This document shows, piece by piece, positions 1 through 7,807 of a DNA stretch of 64,000 nt. Each line of letters opens with the position of its first letter. Positions within the stretch are counted from its first letter, which is position 1. Location: the IMG/VR virus record IMGVR_UViG_3300042465_004839, positions 1 through 64,000 of that record; one strand, given 5' to 3'. The notes under the pieces were generated by a model. It was not told the origin of the DNA, made no database searches, and was given only the letters and a program-made list of their open reading frames with translations. Both the position numbers and the translations under genes were made by a program. This DNA comes from a virus.

Positions 1-2
1 CT

Positions 3-1817
3 CATTGGATTGGTTATAAATTAGGTTCAGGAACAGGCGCAACAGCAGGACAAGCAGCAGCGAAATTGTATAGTCTTAAAAGTACCGAAAATTTATTACT
101 TCAATCTGAAGTTTTTGATAATGCTTCTTGGACTAAAAATAGTTCTACAATTACTCAAAATGCAACTATTGCACCAAACGGAACTTTAACTGCTGATAAA
201 TTAGTTGATACGGCAACATCTGCTCAACATTGGGTATTTCAATCAAATACAAACACACTTTCTTCTGCAACTATAAGTTGTTATATGAAGAAAGGCGAAA
301 GGAGTTGGGGTATAATTAGAACAAGAACAACAATCAACGATTTATTTGCTTGGTTTAATTTAGATAATGGCACACTTGGAACAGTAGAAAGTGGAATAAC
401 GGCATCAATTACAGATGCAGGAAATGGCTGGTATAGGTGTGTAGTCGTAAACCCAAACCCTACAACATCAGCAAATCCTTCAGTTATCGGTTTATCAAAT
501 GCAAACAATGTTTCAACTTATACAGGAGATGGAACTTCGGGAATATTTATTTGGGGTGCTCAATTTAACACAGGTTCAGTAGCATTACCTTACACACAAA
601 CAACAACTACTGCAGAAACTTTAGCAGACGCAGTACAAGCAACGGCAGCAAGTCAGCCATTGTTATTAGCGCATAATGGAGCAAGTAGTGATAATTATTG
701 GTGGGGAAGTGGTGTAGAACGTAATTTTGTAAGCACACCTGATGCAGCAGCAAATAGAATTACAGGTGATATTGAAATAATAGCTAATTTTAAATTAGAC
801 TCTTTAGCTTCAGACCAAACAATAATTGCAAAAGATAATATTAGTTCAAGATTTTACAATTTACTCTATGCAGGAACTGATAGTGGTAAGATTTATTTTG
901 GTAGAAATATTGGAGGTACTTGGGGGTATTCAGTAAGTAGTGTTACAAGTGGATTTACAACAAGTACTATTTATTGGTTAAAAGTAAATAGAAGTGCAAG
1001 TACAGGCGATGTTAAATTTTTTATTTCAACTGATGGAATTAATTATACACAATTAGGAGCAACAGTTACAAGTACAGCAGGCGCATTAACAACAGGAAAT
1101 TTAAAAGTAAATGTTGGTGTATTATCAAGTGATACTGGTGTTATGTTTCAAGGAAAAATCTATCGTGCAACAATAGCAAACTCAATCGGTGGCACACCTG
1201 TAGTTGATTTCAATCCTGCAACATACAACGCAAGTACAAGTCAAACACAATGGACAAGTGCAACAGGTGAAGTTTGGACAATTAACACAGGAAGTGCAAC
1301 AACAGGTTATAAAGGTGTATTGGTTGATAGAACGATAGTGCAAAGTGATGGAGTGGATGATTATTTGGATAATCCAACATTTTTAAGAAATTCATTGATG
1401 ACGCAATATTTAGGATATAGCGCACAAGCAGTTTCATCAGGAGCACAAGCACAAATTATTGATTCAAGTTTAACTAATTACAATAATTCAATATGTCAAA
1501 CTGCGTCAAATATGTTTTCTTGGTTAAACAGTTCTTTATCAAATGTGTCAGGTTCTGCATCTATAATAAATAGAAGAAATATTTTAGCAGTTAATTACAA
1601 TGCAGGAGTTAATAATAATATAAAAACAAACAATATAATTGGAACAATAAATACATATTCACCAACACCAAGTGGAGTTGGAATTAGGCTATTTTCAAAA
1701 GGTGGAACTGTTAGTAGTCATAATGCTACAATAACAACTTATGTATATTGTGCGAATAACGATACTGCAAATAATACTACTATGTTTAACTTCCTTAAAA
1801 CTTTAAATAATTTATAA
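3..1817 (+). CDS. Tail-fibre / LamG-like receptor-binding protein, 5' partial
   Basis: The reading frame is open from the left window edge, so the first visible TTG is not the start and the N-terminus is missing. About 604 codons are visible. Near the start is a phage tail module with the pattern NLLLQSEVFDNASWTK followed by a TADKL segment, common in tail fibres. A later part (about 700-1250) reads like a concanavalin/LamG-type jelly roll that could bind host glycans. Ser, Thr, Asn and Gly are abundant and charged residues few, as in fibre proteins. The stop overlaps the next ATG as TAATG, so the two are translationally coupled. Role in adsorption is inferred from family pattern and position; the exact receptor is unknown. 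Confidence 0.75.
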   Translation, partial: HWIGYKLGSGTGATAGQAAAKLYSLKSTENLLLQSEVFDNASWTKNSSTITQNATIAPNGTLTADKLVDTATSAQHWVFQSNTNTLSSATISCYMKKGERSWGIIRTRTTINDLFAWFNLDNGTLGTVESGITASITDAGNGWYRCVVVNPNPTTSANPSVIGLSNANNVSTYTGDGTSGIFIWGAQFNTGSVALPYTQTTTTAETLADAVQATAASQPLLLAHNGASSDNYWWGSGVERNFVSTPDAAANRITGDIEIIANFKLDSLASDQTIIAKDNISSRFYNLLYAGTDSGKIYFGRNIGGTWGYSVSSVTSGFTTSTIYWLKVNRSASTGDVKFFISTDGINYTQLGATVTSTAGALTTGNLKVNVGVLSSDTGVMFQGKIYRATIANSIGGTPVVDFNPATYNASTSQTQWTSATGEVWTINTGSATTGYKGVLVDRTIVQSDGVDDYLDNPTFLRNSLMTQYLGYSAQAVSSGAQAQIIDSSLTNYNNSICQTASNMFSWLNSSLSNVSGSASIINRRNILAVNYNAGVNNNIKTNNIIGTINTYSPTPSGVGIRLFSKGGTVSSHNATITTYVYCANNDTANNTTMFNFLKTLNNL

Positions 1818-2089
1818 TGGAAGATTCAATTCAATACCCACGATTTTATAAGTGCATTACACTTGCTAAATTCAAAGAATTAGATACAAAATGTTGTGTT
1901 CTTTTAGGCTTACCTAATGATGAAGATACAATTGATTACGCAAATCCAATTGTAGACTCTGATGGTAACAACTGGCTGATAGTAAATCAAGATACGAGTA
2001 GCTTGTTTAGTAAAGAAGAAATAGCTGAAATGATTCAGTATGATGAAATAATACAAAATAAAAATAAAACTAATTTAATATACGCATAA
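1817..2089 (+). CDS. Small hypothetical protein in tail-fibre operon
   Basis: A 90-aa acidic protein with no recognised domain. Its ATG shares one base with the stop of the upstream fibre gene, and the next fibre gene starts two bases after its stop, so it is almost certainly co-translated. The size and place suggest a small fibre accessory or assembly protein, but no motif shows this. Confidence 0.6.
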   Translation: MEDSIQYPRFYKCITLAKFKELDTKCCVLLGLPNDEDTIDYANPIVDSDGNNWLIVNQDTSSLFSKEEIAEMIQYDEIIQNKNKTNLIYA

Positions 2090-2091
2090 AT

Positions 2092-3420
2092 ATGAACATT
2101 TATAATCAAAACGTGGCATTTAATTATCGTGGGATACTTAACCTTGACGCTACTACAATAAATACTCCTTTAGATGCTACACTTCGTGCAGTAACTGACG
2201 GAACAGGAACTTCTTCTGTACTAAATTTGAGTACTACTCAAGTAAATGTGGGAGGGGGTTCTGCATTAGGTAGATTAGTAGTTAGAGGAGATGGAACAAA
2301 TCCTATTGCTAGGTTTGAAAATAGTGGAGGTACAGCTTTAGTTACTATTAATCAAAGTATATTAGGAGCAAATGTAGCATTTACAAATGCTTTTACACTA
2401 TTAGGAAATACAGGAACTACTGTATTTAATAGTACCATAAATGCAAATGTTACTGGAAGTGTTGGGGCATTAGCAGTATTTGATTATACAATGTCTAATG
2501 ATATATCGACATCATCAACATCGAATTATTTTAGAGTTTTTAAAACAATATCTCCTGCTGCTGGTAGTGCAAATTTTAGAAATTTAATAGTTGATTATAC
2601 TATTAATGCAAGTGGCGTTCAAACAGGCAATGCAACAGGTATATTCTTAAATGCTACAGAAACTTTGTTAAATGGGATGACTCATAATTTGATGGATTTG
2701 CAAGTTGGTGGGGTTAGTAAATTTTTAGTTAGTAGGGCGGGAACGTTAACATTGTTAGGTAATATAAATGCTTCGGGGGGGGGGATAAGTGGCAATTTAT
2801 TGTCTTTTAGTGGATTGGGTGAATTTTTAGCGCAATCTGACGGGGTTTTTACTGTTAGGAATAATGCTGGCACAAGTTTTAACCGTTTACAATTAGGCGG
2901 CACAACGTCAAGTTTTCCATCTATAAAACGCAACGGAGCGGCTATTGATTTTAGGTTGGCTGATGATTCGGCTAATTGCAATATAAATACGGGTCATATT
3001 TTTGGTGGTACGGGTGCGACTTTTGACATAGGTTCTGCTTCACAATCATATGCAAATTTATTTGTTAATTTAAGTCAAAAAGTTGGCTCTCCTTTTAAAT
3101 TAATATGGTATTCAAACAATTTAGCAGTTGGCTCACCCGATACAAGTATTAGCCGCTATTCTGCAAATGTTGTAAGAATTGGAAATGAAACAACGGGAGC
3201 GGGGAATTTATTTGTAGGTGGTTCAACGGGTTACGATTCAACCGCAATTTTACAAGCAGATAGCACAACAAAAGGCTTTTTAATGCCACGTCAAACTCAA
3301 GCGCAAATTTTAGCAATAGTAACACCCGCAAACGGTTTGCAAGTATATAACACCGATTTAAACCAGCCTTGTTTTTATGACGGTACGGGCTGGAAAAAAA
3401 TTAATCATTCACCAATGTAA
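2092..3420 (+). CDS. Tail-fibre protein
   Basis: A 442-aa protein rich in Gly, Thr, Asn and Ser. The C-terminus holds a module common in tail fibres of Bacteroidota phages: STAILQADSTTKGF, LMPRQT, then NGLQVYNTD and FYDGTGWK. This module usually ends fibres that assemble as trimers. The gene carries a run of ten G at 2775-2784, encoding part of SGGG, which stands out in AT-rich DNA. From about 2700 the codon use is richer in G and C than in the first half, suggesting mosaic origin. Role in host recognition is inferred. Confidence 0.75.
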   Translation: MNIYNQNVAFNYRGILNLDATTINTPLDATLRAVTDGTGTSSVLNLSTTQVNVGGGSALGRLVVRGDGTNPIARFENSGGTALVTINQSILGANVAFTNAFTLLGNTGTTVFNSTINANVTGSVGALAVFDYTMSNDISTSSTSNYFRVFKTISPAAGSANFRNLIVDYTINASGVQTGNATGIFLNATETLLNGMTHNLMDLQVGGVSKFLVSRAGTLTLLGNINASGGGISGNLLSFSGLGEFLAQSDGVFTVRNNAGTSFNRLQLGGTTSSFPSIKRNGAAIDFRLADDSANCNINTGHIFGGTGATFDIGSASQSYANLFVNLSQKVGSPFKLIWYSNNLAVGSPDTSISRYSANVVRIGNETTGAGNLFVGGSTGYDSTAILQADSTTKGFLMPRQTQAQILAIVTPANGLQVYNTDLNQPCFYDGTGWKKINHSPM

Positions 3421-3452
3421 TTTAATAAATAATAACAAATAAATAATTGTAA

Positions 3453-4013
3453 ATGATAGGCATATATAAATTTACATTTTCTAACGGGCATTATTATATT
3501 GGTCAGGGGATTAATTTAAAAAGACGTGAGTTGCAGCATATTCGTGAAATGAATAAGCAAAGACATACAAATAAAAGAGTGCAAAACTGTTTTAATAAAT
3601 ATGGATTACCTTCATTTGAGGTTCTTGAAGAATGCGATAGAGAAGATTTAAATAGTATAGAAACAAAATATATTTCAGATAATATTTTAAATGATAATTT
3701 TTGTAATATATGTACAGAAGGAAAAAGTAGAAAAGGAGTAAAATCAAGCGAAGAAACAAAATGTTTAATTAAAAACTATCAATATGCTTCAGGTAAAAAT
3801 AAACCTGTTTATATATATAGTAGAGATGAGATGTTTTTGCTTGGTAAATTTAGGTCTATAAGGGAAGCAGAGCAATATATTGGATGTAGTCCAAAAAGTG
3901 TACAAACATCTTGTAAATCTAATGGTCATTATAATGTTGGTAAGTATAAATTTAAGTATGCATCACACGCAGATATATTATTAAATAGCGTAAAACAAAT
4001 AGTAAAACTTTAA
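3453..4013 (+). CDS. GIY-YIG homing endonuclease
   Basis: A 186-aa protein starting with the GIY-YIG nuclease core: GIY at residues 3-5 and YIG at 15-17. A C-terminal segment (VYIYSRDEMFLLGKF, then SIREAEQYIG) resembles a NUMOD1 DNA-binding repeat. Such proteins cut a cognate site and spread their own gene by repair. It stands between tail and lysis genes, with AT-rich spacers on both sides, as expected for a free-standing mobile endonuclease. The target site is not known. Confidence 0.9.
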   Translation: MIGIYKFTFSNGHYYIGQGINLKRRELQHIREMNKQRHTNKRVQNCFNKYGLPSFEVLEECDREDLNSIETKYISDNILNDNFCNICTEGKSRKGVKSSEETKCLIKNYQYASGKNKPVYIYSRDEMFLLGKFRSIREAEQYIGCSPKSVQTSCKSNGHYNVGKYKFKYASHADILLNSVKQIVKL

Positions 4014-4032
4014 ATAAATAAATAAAAATAAA

Positions 4033-4332
4033 ATGATAAAATTAAATCAAGCAAGTTTCATAGCTACGAGCGCAGAAACACAAACAAGTACAAAAGTAGG
4101 TTTACTAACAGTAAACTATAACTCTTTTTTAGGAAGTAAATTAGTAGACGGAGAAAATGTTCCTCAAGGTTACATCCAATCTTTTGTTTACAATGAAACA
4201 ATGAATTCTATTATGAATGATGTTCAGGAAGATACATTATTTACTGGAAATATTTTAGCAGAATTAACAGATATGTATATCAGTAAGTTGGAATTGTTAA
4301 ATCCAAGTATTATTTTTACAAGCACATTATAA
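4033..4332 (+). CDS. Hypothetical protein
   Basis: A 99-aa protein with no recognised domain, between the GIY-YIG gene and the lysis cassette. It is mixed alpha/beta in character and has no signal peptide or membrane segment. Position suggests a tail or lysis-module accessory; function unknown. Confidence 0.6.
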   Translation: MIKLNQASFIATSAETQTSTKVGLLTVNYNSFLGSKLVDGENVPQGYIQSFVYNETMNSIMNDVQEDTLFTGNILAELTDMYISKLELLNPSIIFTSTL

Positions 4333-4348
4333 TAAAAGAAAAAATAAC

Positions 4349-4495
4349 ATGATAACATTAAGCGAAGAAAAACTGAAAGAATTGGATATGTTTATCCAAG
4401 AGATGCCAACTAAATTTGGTTTACCGTTAATTCAATTTATTAACAAGATAATTGAAGAGCAAAAAGAAGTAGAAGAGGCGGAAGTAGTAAACTAA
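4349..4495 (+). CDS. Small acidic hypothetical protein
   Basis: A 48-aa reading frame starting with ATG, 16 bases after the previous gene. It begins MITLSEEKLKELDMF and ends in a Glu-rich tail. Most of it should be helical. An A-rich stretch precedes the ATG. It fills the only gap in the operon, which supports it being real. Confidence 0.55.
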   Translation: MITLSEEKLKELDMFIQEMPTKFGLPLIQFINKIIEEQKEVEEAEVVN

Positions 4496-4518
4496 TTAAT
4501 AATAGATAAATAAAAATA

Positions 4519-4776
4519 ATGGCTGTAGGCTTACCAATCTCTTTTTCTGACTTTTTAAAAGACCCTTTCAAGGCAACAATGTTTCTAATTATTATCTCAG
4601 TAGGTTACCTATATGTAGATAATAAACTAATGTACCAAAAACAGATTGAGAAATCTGATGCAAAGATTGAGATAATGGACTATAAGATAGACCAATTATC
4701 TATTGCATTAAAAAGGTCAGACTCTGCATTAGCAGTAGCAGTTACGAAGTTGGACATTTTAACCCAAATGAAATGA
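4519..4776 (+). CDS. Membrane-anchored coiled-coil protein, holin/spanin-like
   Basis: An 85-aa protein with one hydrophobic segment at about residues 16-32 followed by a long charged helix that looks like a coiled coil. Its stop overlaps the next ATG as ATGA. In a lysis cassette this shape fits a BhlA-like holin accessory or an inner-membrane anchor. The assignment rests on topology and neighbours only. Confidence 0.6.
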   Translation: MAVGLPISFSDFLKDPFKATMFLIIISVGYLYVDNKLMYQKQIEKSDAKIEIMDYKIDQLSIALKRSDSALAVAVTKLDILTQMK

Positions 4777-5093
4777 TGAAAAGCGTACTATTCATAGCCA
4801 CAACTTTAGTCATTGCGGTATCTACATTAACTCACGAGCCAGAGCCAAAGAATACAACTCCAGACTCTATAGACTCTTTATTAGCTAAAAGTAAGAGTAA
4901 CTTTGTCAAGGCTAACAGCAGTATCAAAGTGGCAGAGAAAGTACAAAAGGAAAGCTTTGAAACCATCAAGACTAAGATTGCAGCACTTGAAGCAGAAAAT
5001 AAATCTTTAACCTTTAAATTAGAACATTATGAGGACACTATCCTTACTGTTGTTGACTCTGTTGAGCCTTTCAACTTATTCCCAAATAATTAA
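4773..5093 (+). CDS. Spanin-like inner component, first overlapping pair
   Basis: A 106-aa protein with an N-terminal hydrophobic segment (residues 4-20) and a long helical, charged part rich in Lys and Glu. The last 65 bases overlap the start of the next gene in the +1 frame, the same arrangement as the Rz/Rz1 spanin pair of other phages. Spanins join inner and outer membranes in the last step of lysis of Gram-negative cells. Identity is inferred from topology, overlap and the nearby lysozyme. Confidence 0.55.
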   Translation: MMKSVLFIATTLVIAVSTLTHEPEPKNTTPDSIDSLLAKSKSNFVKANSSIKVAEKVQKESFETIKTKIAALEAENKSLTFKLEHYEDTILTVVDSVEPFNLFPNN

Positions 5094-5337
5094 AAAAGTA
5101 GACGGAGAAAAAGTAGTAGTGTTTACCCTCGTTCAAGCTAAGCAGGTAAATGATACCTTCGTGTATCAAAGAGCTGAAATTGAGCGACTAAAAAATATAA
5201 AGCCAATAGTAAGGGTAGACACAGTTCAAGTAGTTCAAGTAGTAGAGAAACAAAAAGACCAATTATTTACAATAGAAGGTCTTGTGTTTATAGTAGTACA
5301 AGGAATAATAATGTTCCCACTAATATTTATGAAATAG
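5029..5337 (+). CDS. Spanin-like partner with signal peptide and C-terminal membrane segment
   Basis: A 102-aa protein that starts inside the previous gene in the +1 frame. Residues 1-19 form a signal peptide ending near TYSQ. There is no Cys there, so it is not an obvious lipoprotein. A second hydrophobic segment lies at about 82-101. A classical outer spanin would carry a lipobox, so the topology is unusual. The overlap and neighbours suggest a lysis role. Confidence 0.5.
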   Translation: MRTLSLLLLTLLSLSTYSQIIKKVDGEKVVVFTLVQAKQVNDTFVYQRAEIERLKNIKPIVRVDTVQVVQVVEKQKDQLFTIEGLVFIVVQGIIMFPLIFMK

Positions 5338-5338
5338 T

Positions 5339-5563
5339 ATGAAATTCTTAGAAATAATTAAAGACGAAAAAGGGCAATTTTCAAGCAAGAGATTTGCTGG
5401 GATTTTATGCACATTAACATTGTGCATCACTATGTACCACAACTCATTCTCATTAGTAGAGGTTGCGCCATCAACAATTTTAGTTGAGTCAGTAGCCTTA
5501 TTAGCATTTGGTGCTTTAGGACTAAGCTCAGTAGAGAAGTTTAAGAAAACAGTAGCAGAATAA
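5339..5563 (+). CDS. Putative holin
   Basis: A 74-aa protein with two hydrophobic segments at about residues 19-36 and 43-61, flanked by charged ends. This fits a small two-segment holin that makes the membrane lesion through which lysozyme passes. It starts one base after the spanin-like gene and lies just upstream of the lysozyme gene. No specific holin family was recognised. Confidence 0.6.
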   Translation: MKFLEIIKDEKGQFSSKRFAGILCTLTLCITMYHNSFSLVEVAPSTILVESVALLAFGALGLSSVEKFKKTVAE

Positions 5564-5566
5564 CAA

Positions 5567-5671
5567 TTGGAATCGCCTACAACAAATAGGGAAGTAGTCA
5601 AGGTAGTACTAATCCTTACAGCGTTGTGGTCTATCTTTTTTTACATAATATACATATATGAAAGTAAATAA
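5567..5671 (+). CDS. Tiny membrane protein with TTG start, possible
   Basis: A 34-codon frame opening with TTG three bases after the holin-like stop and overlapping the start of the lysozyme gene. It has a polar, Lys/Arg-containing start and one strong hydrophobic segment. It fills the spacer between holin and lysozyme and could be a holin accessory. The TTG start makes the call uncertain. Confidence 0.35.
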   Translation: MESPTTNREVVKVVLILTALWSIFFYIIYIYESK

Positions 5672-6125
5672 AATAAATAAGGCAGGATTAGACTTAATTA
5701 AATCTTTTGAAGGATTTAGTGCAAAGGCTTATGTAGACCCAGCAACAGGTGGACTACCAATAACTATAGGCTACGGTTCAACAAGATACAGCGATGGTAG
5801 TAAGGTAAAGATGACTGACCCTGTTTTGTCAATGGAGGCAGCAGAGAAGTTATTAGCCGATACTATGGGGCAGTACGAGTTAGCAGTTGATGCTATGGCA
5901 GTTGATACACTTAATGCTAATCAATTTTCAGCATTGGTATCTTTCTGTTATAATTGTGGAGCAGGTAACTTAAAGAGTTCTACACTATTAAAGAAGGTGA
6001 ATATTAACCCTAACGACCCTACCATTGCAGCAGAATTTGCTAAATGGAATAAAGGTGCAGGAAAGGTTTTGGCAGGTTTGACAAGACGCAGATTGGCGGA
6101 GAGCGAACTTTATAATAAAAAATAA
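5658..6125 (+). CDS. Endolysin, T4-type lysozyme (GH24)
   Basis: A 155-aa glycoside hydrolase of family 24 that cuts the sugar backbone of peptidoglycan. The catalytic Glu is at residue 18 in SFEG, followed by Asp27 and the TIGYG motif with Thr36. The NANQFSALVSFCYNCG segment and the C-terminal GLTRRRLAE motif are typical of phage lysozymes. There is no signal peptide, so export depends on a holin. Length is normal for the family. It is the centre of the lysis cassette. Confidence 0.95.
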   Translation: MKVNKINKAGLDLIKSFEGFSAKAYVDPATGGLPITIGYGSTRYSDGSKVKMTDPVLSMEAAEKLLADTMGQYELAVDAMAVDTLNANQFSALVSFCYNCGAGNLKSSTLLKKVNINPNDPTIAAEFAKWNKGAGKVLAGLTRRRLAESELYNKK

Positions 6126-6143
6126 ACAAAAAACAATAAAACT

Positions 6144-6443
6144 ATGATAGTATTCGCAATCTTATTACTACTACAGACCTGCTTAAATGCAATGTCGGAC
6201 TCAATAGTGCATCATGATGCTTACAAGAACTACGGATACTTCTTCTCAAAGGAGGCAGCAGAAGCACCTAAGTTTGATTGGTTTCATAGATACTTTCCAA
6301 TGTTCCATGATTTTTGGCATTTATCAAAAGTAGGTCAAACCTTATGTACCGTAGGAGTGATTTATATTGCTACAGGTTCATTTATATTCGTTATTGCTAT
6401 ACTTGTGGCAAGAGGCTTACTATTTAATATCGTATACAAATGA
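6144..6443 (+). CDS. Membrane protein in lysis cassette
   Basis: A 99-aa protein with an N-terminal hydrophobic segment (residues 1-17) and one or two C-terminal ones (about 66-96). The polar middle is rich in His, Phe and Tyr. Its stop overlaps the next ATG. It takes the place before the second overlapping pair that 4519-4776 takes before the first, so it may be a second holin-like protein. Function not shown. Confidence 0.6.
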   Translation: MIVFAILLLLQTCLNAMSDSIVHHDAYKNYGYFFSKEAAEAPKFDWFHRYFPMFHDFWHLSKVGQTLCTVGVIYIATGSFIFVIAILVARGLLFNIVYK

Positions 6444-6745
6444 AAATTAAAGAATTTATATTATCAACATTAGTAGTAATTACGTTAGCATTTATTGGAG
6501 GATTTTTTACTTGTAAAAGTTTTCATGAAGAGCCTAAAGAGGTAGTATATGATATTACTCATATAGCAGACAGTATAATATCTGCTAATAAACATTCAGA
6601 CACAGTAATTATAAAATTAGAAGGAAAAATTAAACATGAAAAAGGTAAACTTATTGAAACATTTATTGCTATTGACTCTCTTAGTTTTGACAGCGCATAC
6701 AAGTTATGGACAATTGAGTCAAGACTCTACGAGCCTATCTATTAA
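6440..6745 (+). CDS. Spanin-like inner component, second overlapping pair
   Basis: A 101-aa protein with one N-terminal membrane segment (residues 7-25) and a charged helical remainder. It starts in an ATGA overlap with the gene before it. Its last 110 bases are shared with the following gene in the +1 frame. The design repeats that of 4773-5093, so the cassette has two such pairs. Confidence 0.5.
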   Translation: MKIKEFILSTLVVITLAFIGGFFTCKSFHEEPKEVVYDITHIADSIISANKHSDTVIIKLEGKIKHEKGKLIETFIAIDSLSFDSAYKLWTIESRLYEPIY

Positions 6746-6995
6746 AAACTCTATTAAGTGCTTTGCTGAACAAAAGGCATTAAAGGTAATTATAGGATCA
6801 AAAGATAGTATCAATTCAGAGTTAATATCAAAATTTAATAGAACTATGTTCTTGGCTGATACTTGTATTAAGGCTAATGCTGTACTTAACAAAGAGAATA
6901 AATCCCTTAAAAGCAAGAATACTACACTAAAATCATACATAAAGATTCTGGGTGGAATCATATTAGTTGAGGTAGTGCGTTTACTTATTAGTTAA
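6636..6995 (+). CDS. Spanin-like partner, second overlapping pair
   Basis: A 119-aa protein nested out of frame in the previous gene. Residues 1-26 form a signal peptide ending near TSYGQ, with no lipobox Cys. A helical middle follows, then a C-terminal hydrophobic segment at about 101-118. The layout matches 5029-5337. The stop overlaps the stop of a convergent small gene. Confidence 0.5.
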   Translation: MKKVNLLKHLLLLTLLVLTAHTSYGQLSQDSTSLSIKNSIKCFAEQKALKVIIGSKDSINSELISKFNRTMFLADTCIKANAVLNKENKSLKSKNTTLKSYIKILGGIILVEVVRLLIS

Positions 6996-7150
6996 GGTTT
7001 AACTTTAGGCACAAAGCTTTCACACTTATCTTTTAAAGCAAATACTGTATGTGGATAGTGCTTACAGTATTTCGCACATTCAAACCTTTGACCACACAAT
7101 ACTTTTGTGCCAAAATGTTCCCCACTACACTTTTGTTTTATCTGTTCCAT
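6992..7150 (-). CDS. Small Cys-rich protein, antisense to operon
   Basis: A 52-aa frame with ATG start that converges on the lysis operon, sharing three bases at the stops. It holds five Cys and several His, which suggests metal binding. It is the only minus-strand gene among plus-strand genes here and has no clear promoter. It may be real, or it may be chance coding in a region that also contains DnaA-box-like sites. Confidence 0.35.
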   Translation of the reverse strand: MEQIKQKCSGEHFGTKVLCGQRFECAKYCKHYPHTVFALKDKCESFVPKVKP

Positions 7151-7227
7151 AATTGTCCACAAAAGTAATCGAAAATGCCTTATTTGACAATTAAAATAAT
7201 TTAATTAGGAACTAAATGTGGAAAACA

Positions 7228-7235
7228 TATCTTTG
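7228..7235 (+). promoter_or_regulatory. Promoter -7 element for replication operon
   Basis: TATCTTTG fits the Bacteroidota -7 consensus TAnnTTTG. It ends four bases before the ATG at 7240, so the mRNA would have little or no leader. It precedes the replication genes. Confidence 0.6.
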
Positions 7236-7239
7236 TGGT

Positions 7240-7344
7240 ATGGAAACAAATGAAATAATATCAACAATTATAGTGGTAACAATATTAGCAGTAGGATGGA
7301 TTATTGTCATAAAAGAAATAATGGAAATAAAATCTGATGACTAA
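7240..7344 (+). CDS. Tiny single-pass membrane protein
   Basis: A 34-aa frame with ATG directly behind a TATCTTTG promoter element. Residues 6-24 are strongly hydrophobic. It overlaps the next ATG by eight bases in another frame. The promoter position supports translation; function unknown. Confidence 0.55.
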   Translation: METNEIISTIIVVTILAVGWIIVIKEIMEIKSDD

Positions 7345-7768
7345 AAAGTGGACAATGGATGACTTAAAAGCTAAAGGTGTTCATGTAGGAGAGGATGGAA
7401 TAGCCAAGAAATTAGTAAAGCCTAAAGCTAACAAGTATGGTGTAAACCCTAAAGAGAAGAGAACCTACAATGGAACTGTTTACGCATCTACTGCCGAAAT
7501 GAAGTATAGGATTAAGTTAGACACAATAGTTAAGTACAACAACGAAGAGAATCCTATAAGTAAGATTGAGGAGCAGATAAAGTATCCGATTGAAATAAAA
7601 GGGTTCAAGTGCTTTACTTACATATTGGACTTTAGAGTTACATACTCAAGTGGTGCTACACAGCATATAGATGTAAAAGGAAGTAAGTTAGGAGCAGCAT
7701 ACGCAATGTTTAGGCTCAAAAAGAAGTGTGTGGAAGCATACTACGGAATAGAAATCTTAGAAAGATAA
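7337..7768 (+). CDS. DUF1064 family nuclease-like protein
   Basis: A 143-aa protein with the DUF1064 pattern: NKYGV at the start, a TYNGTVYASTAEMKYR segment, a YILDFRVTY strand, HIDVKG, and a closing YGIEIL. The family resembles PD-(D/E)XK enzymes and Holliday junction resolvases and is common in phage replication modules. The D and K of the DFR and DVKG segments are candidate catalytic residues. It is first in the run of DNA-handling genes. Activity is inferred from the family. Confidence 0.8.
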   Translation: MTKKWTMDDLKAKGVHVGEDGIAKKLVKPKANKYGVNPKEKRTYNGTVYASTAEMKYRIKLDTIVKYNNEENPISKIEEQIKYPIEIKGFKCFTYILDFRVTYSSGATQHIDVKGSKLGAAYAMFRLKKKCVEAYYGIEILER

Positions 7769-7807
7769 ATTAAACAATAAAAACCAAGTAAATTAAATTA
7801 AGTAAAA

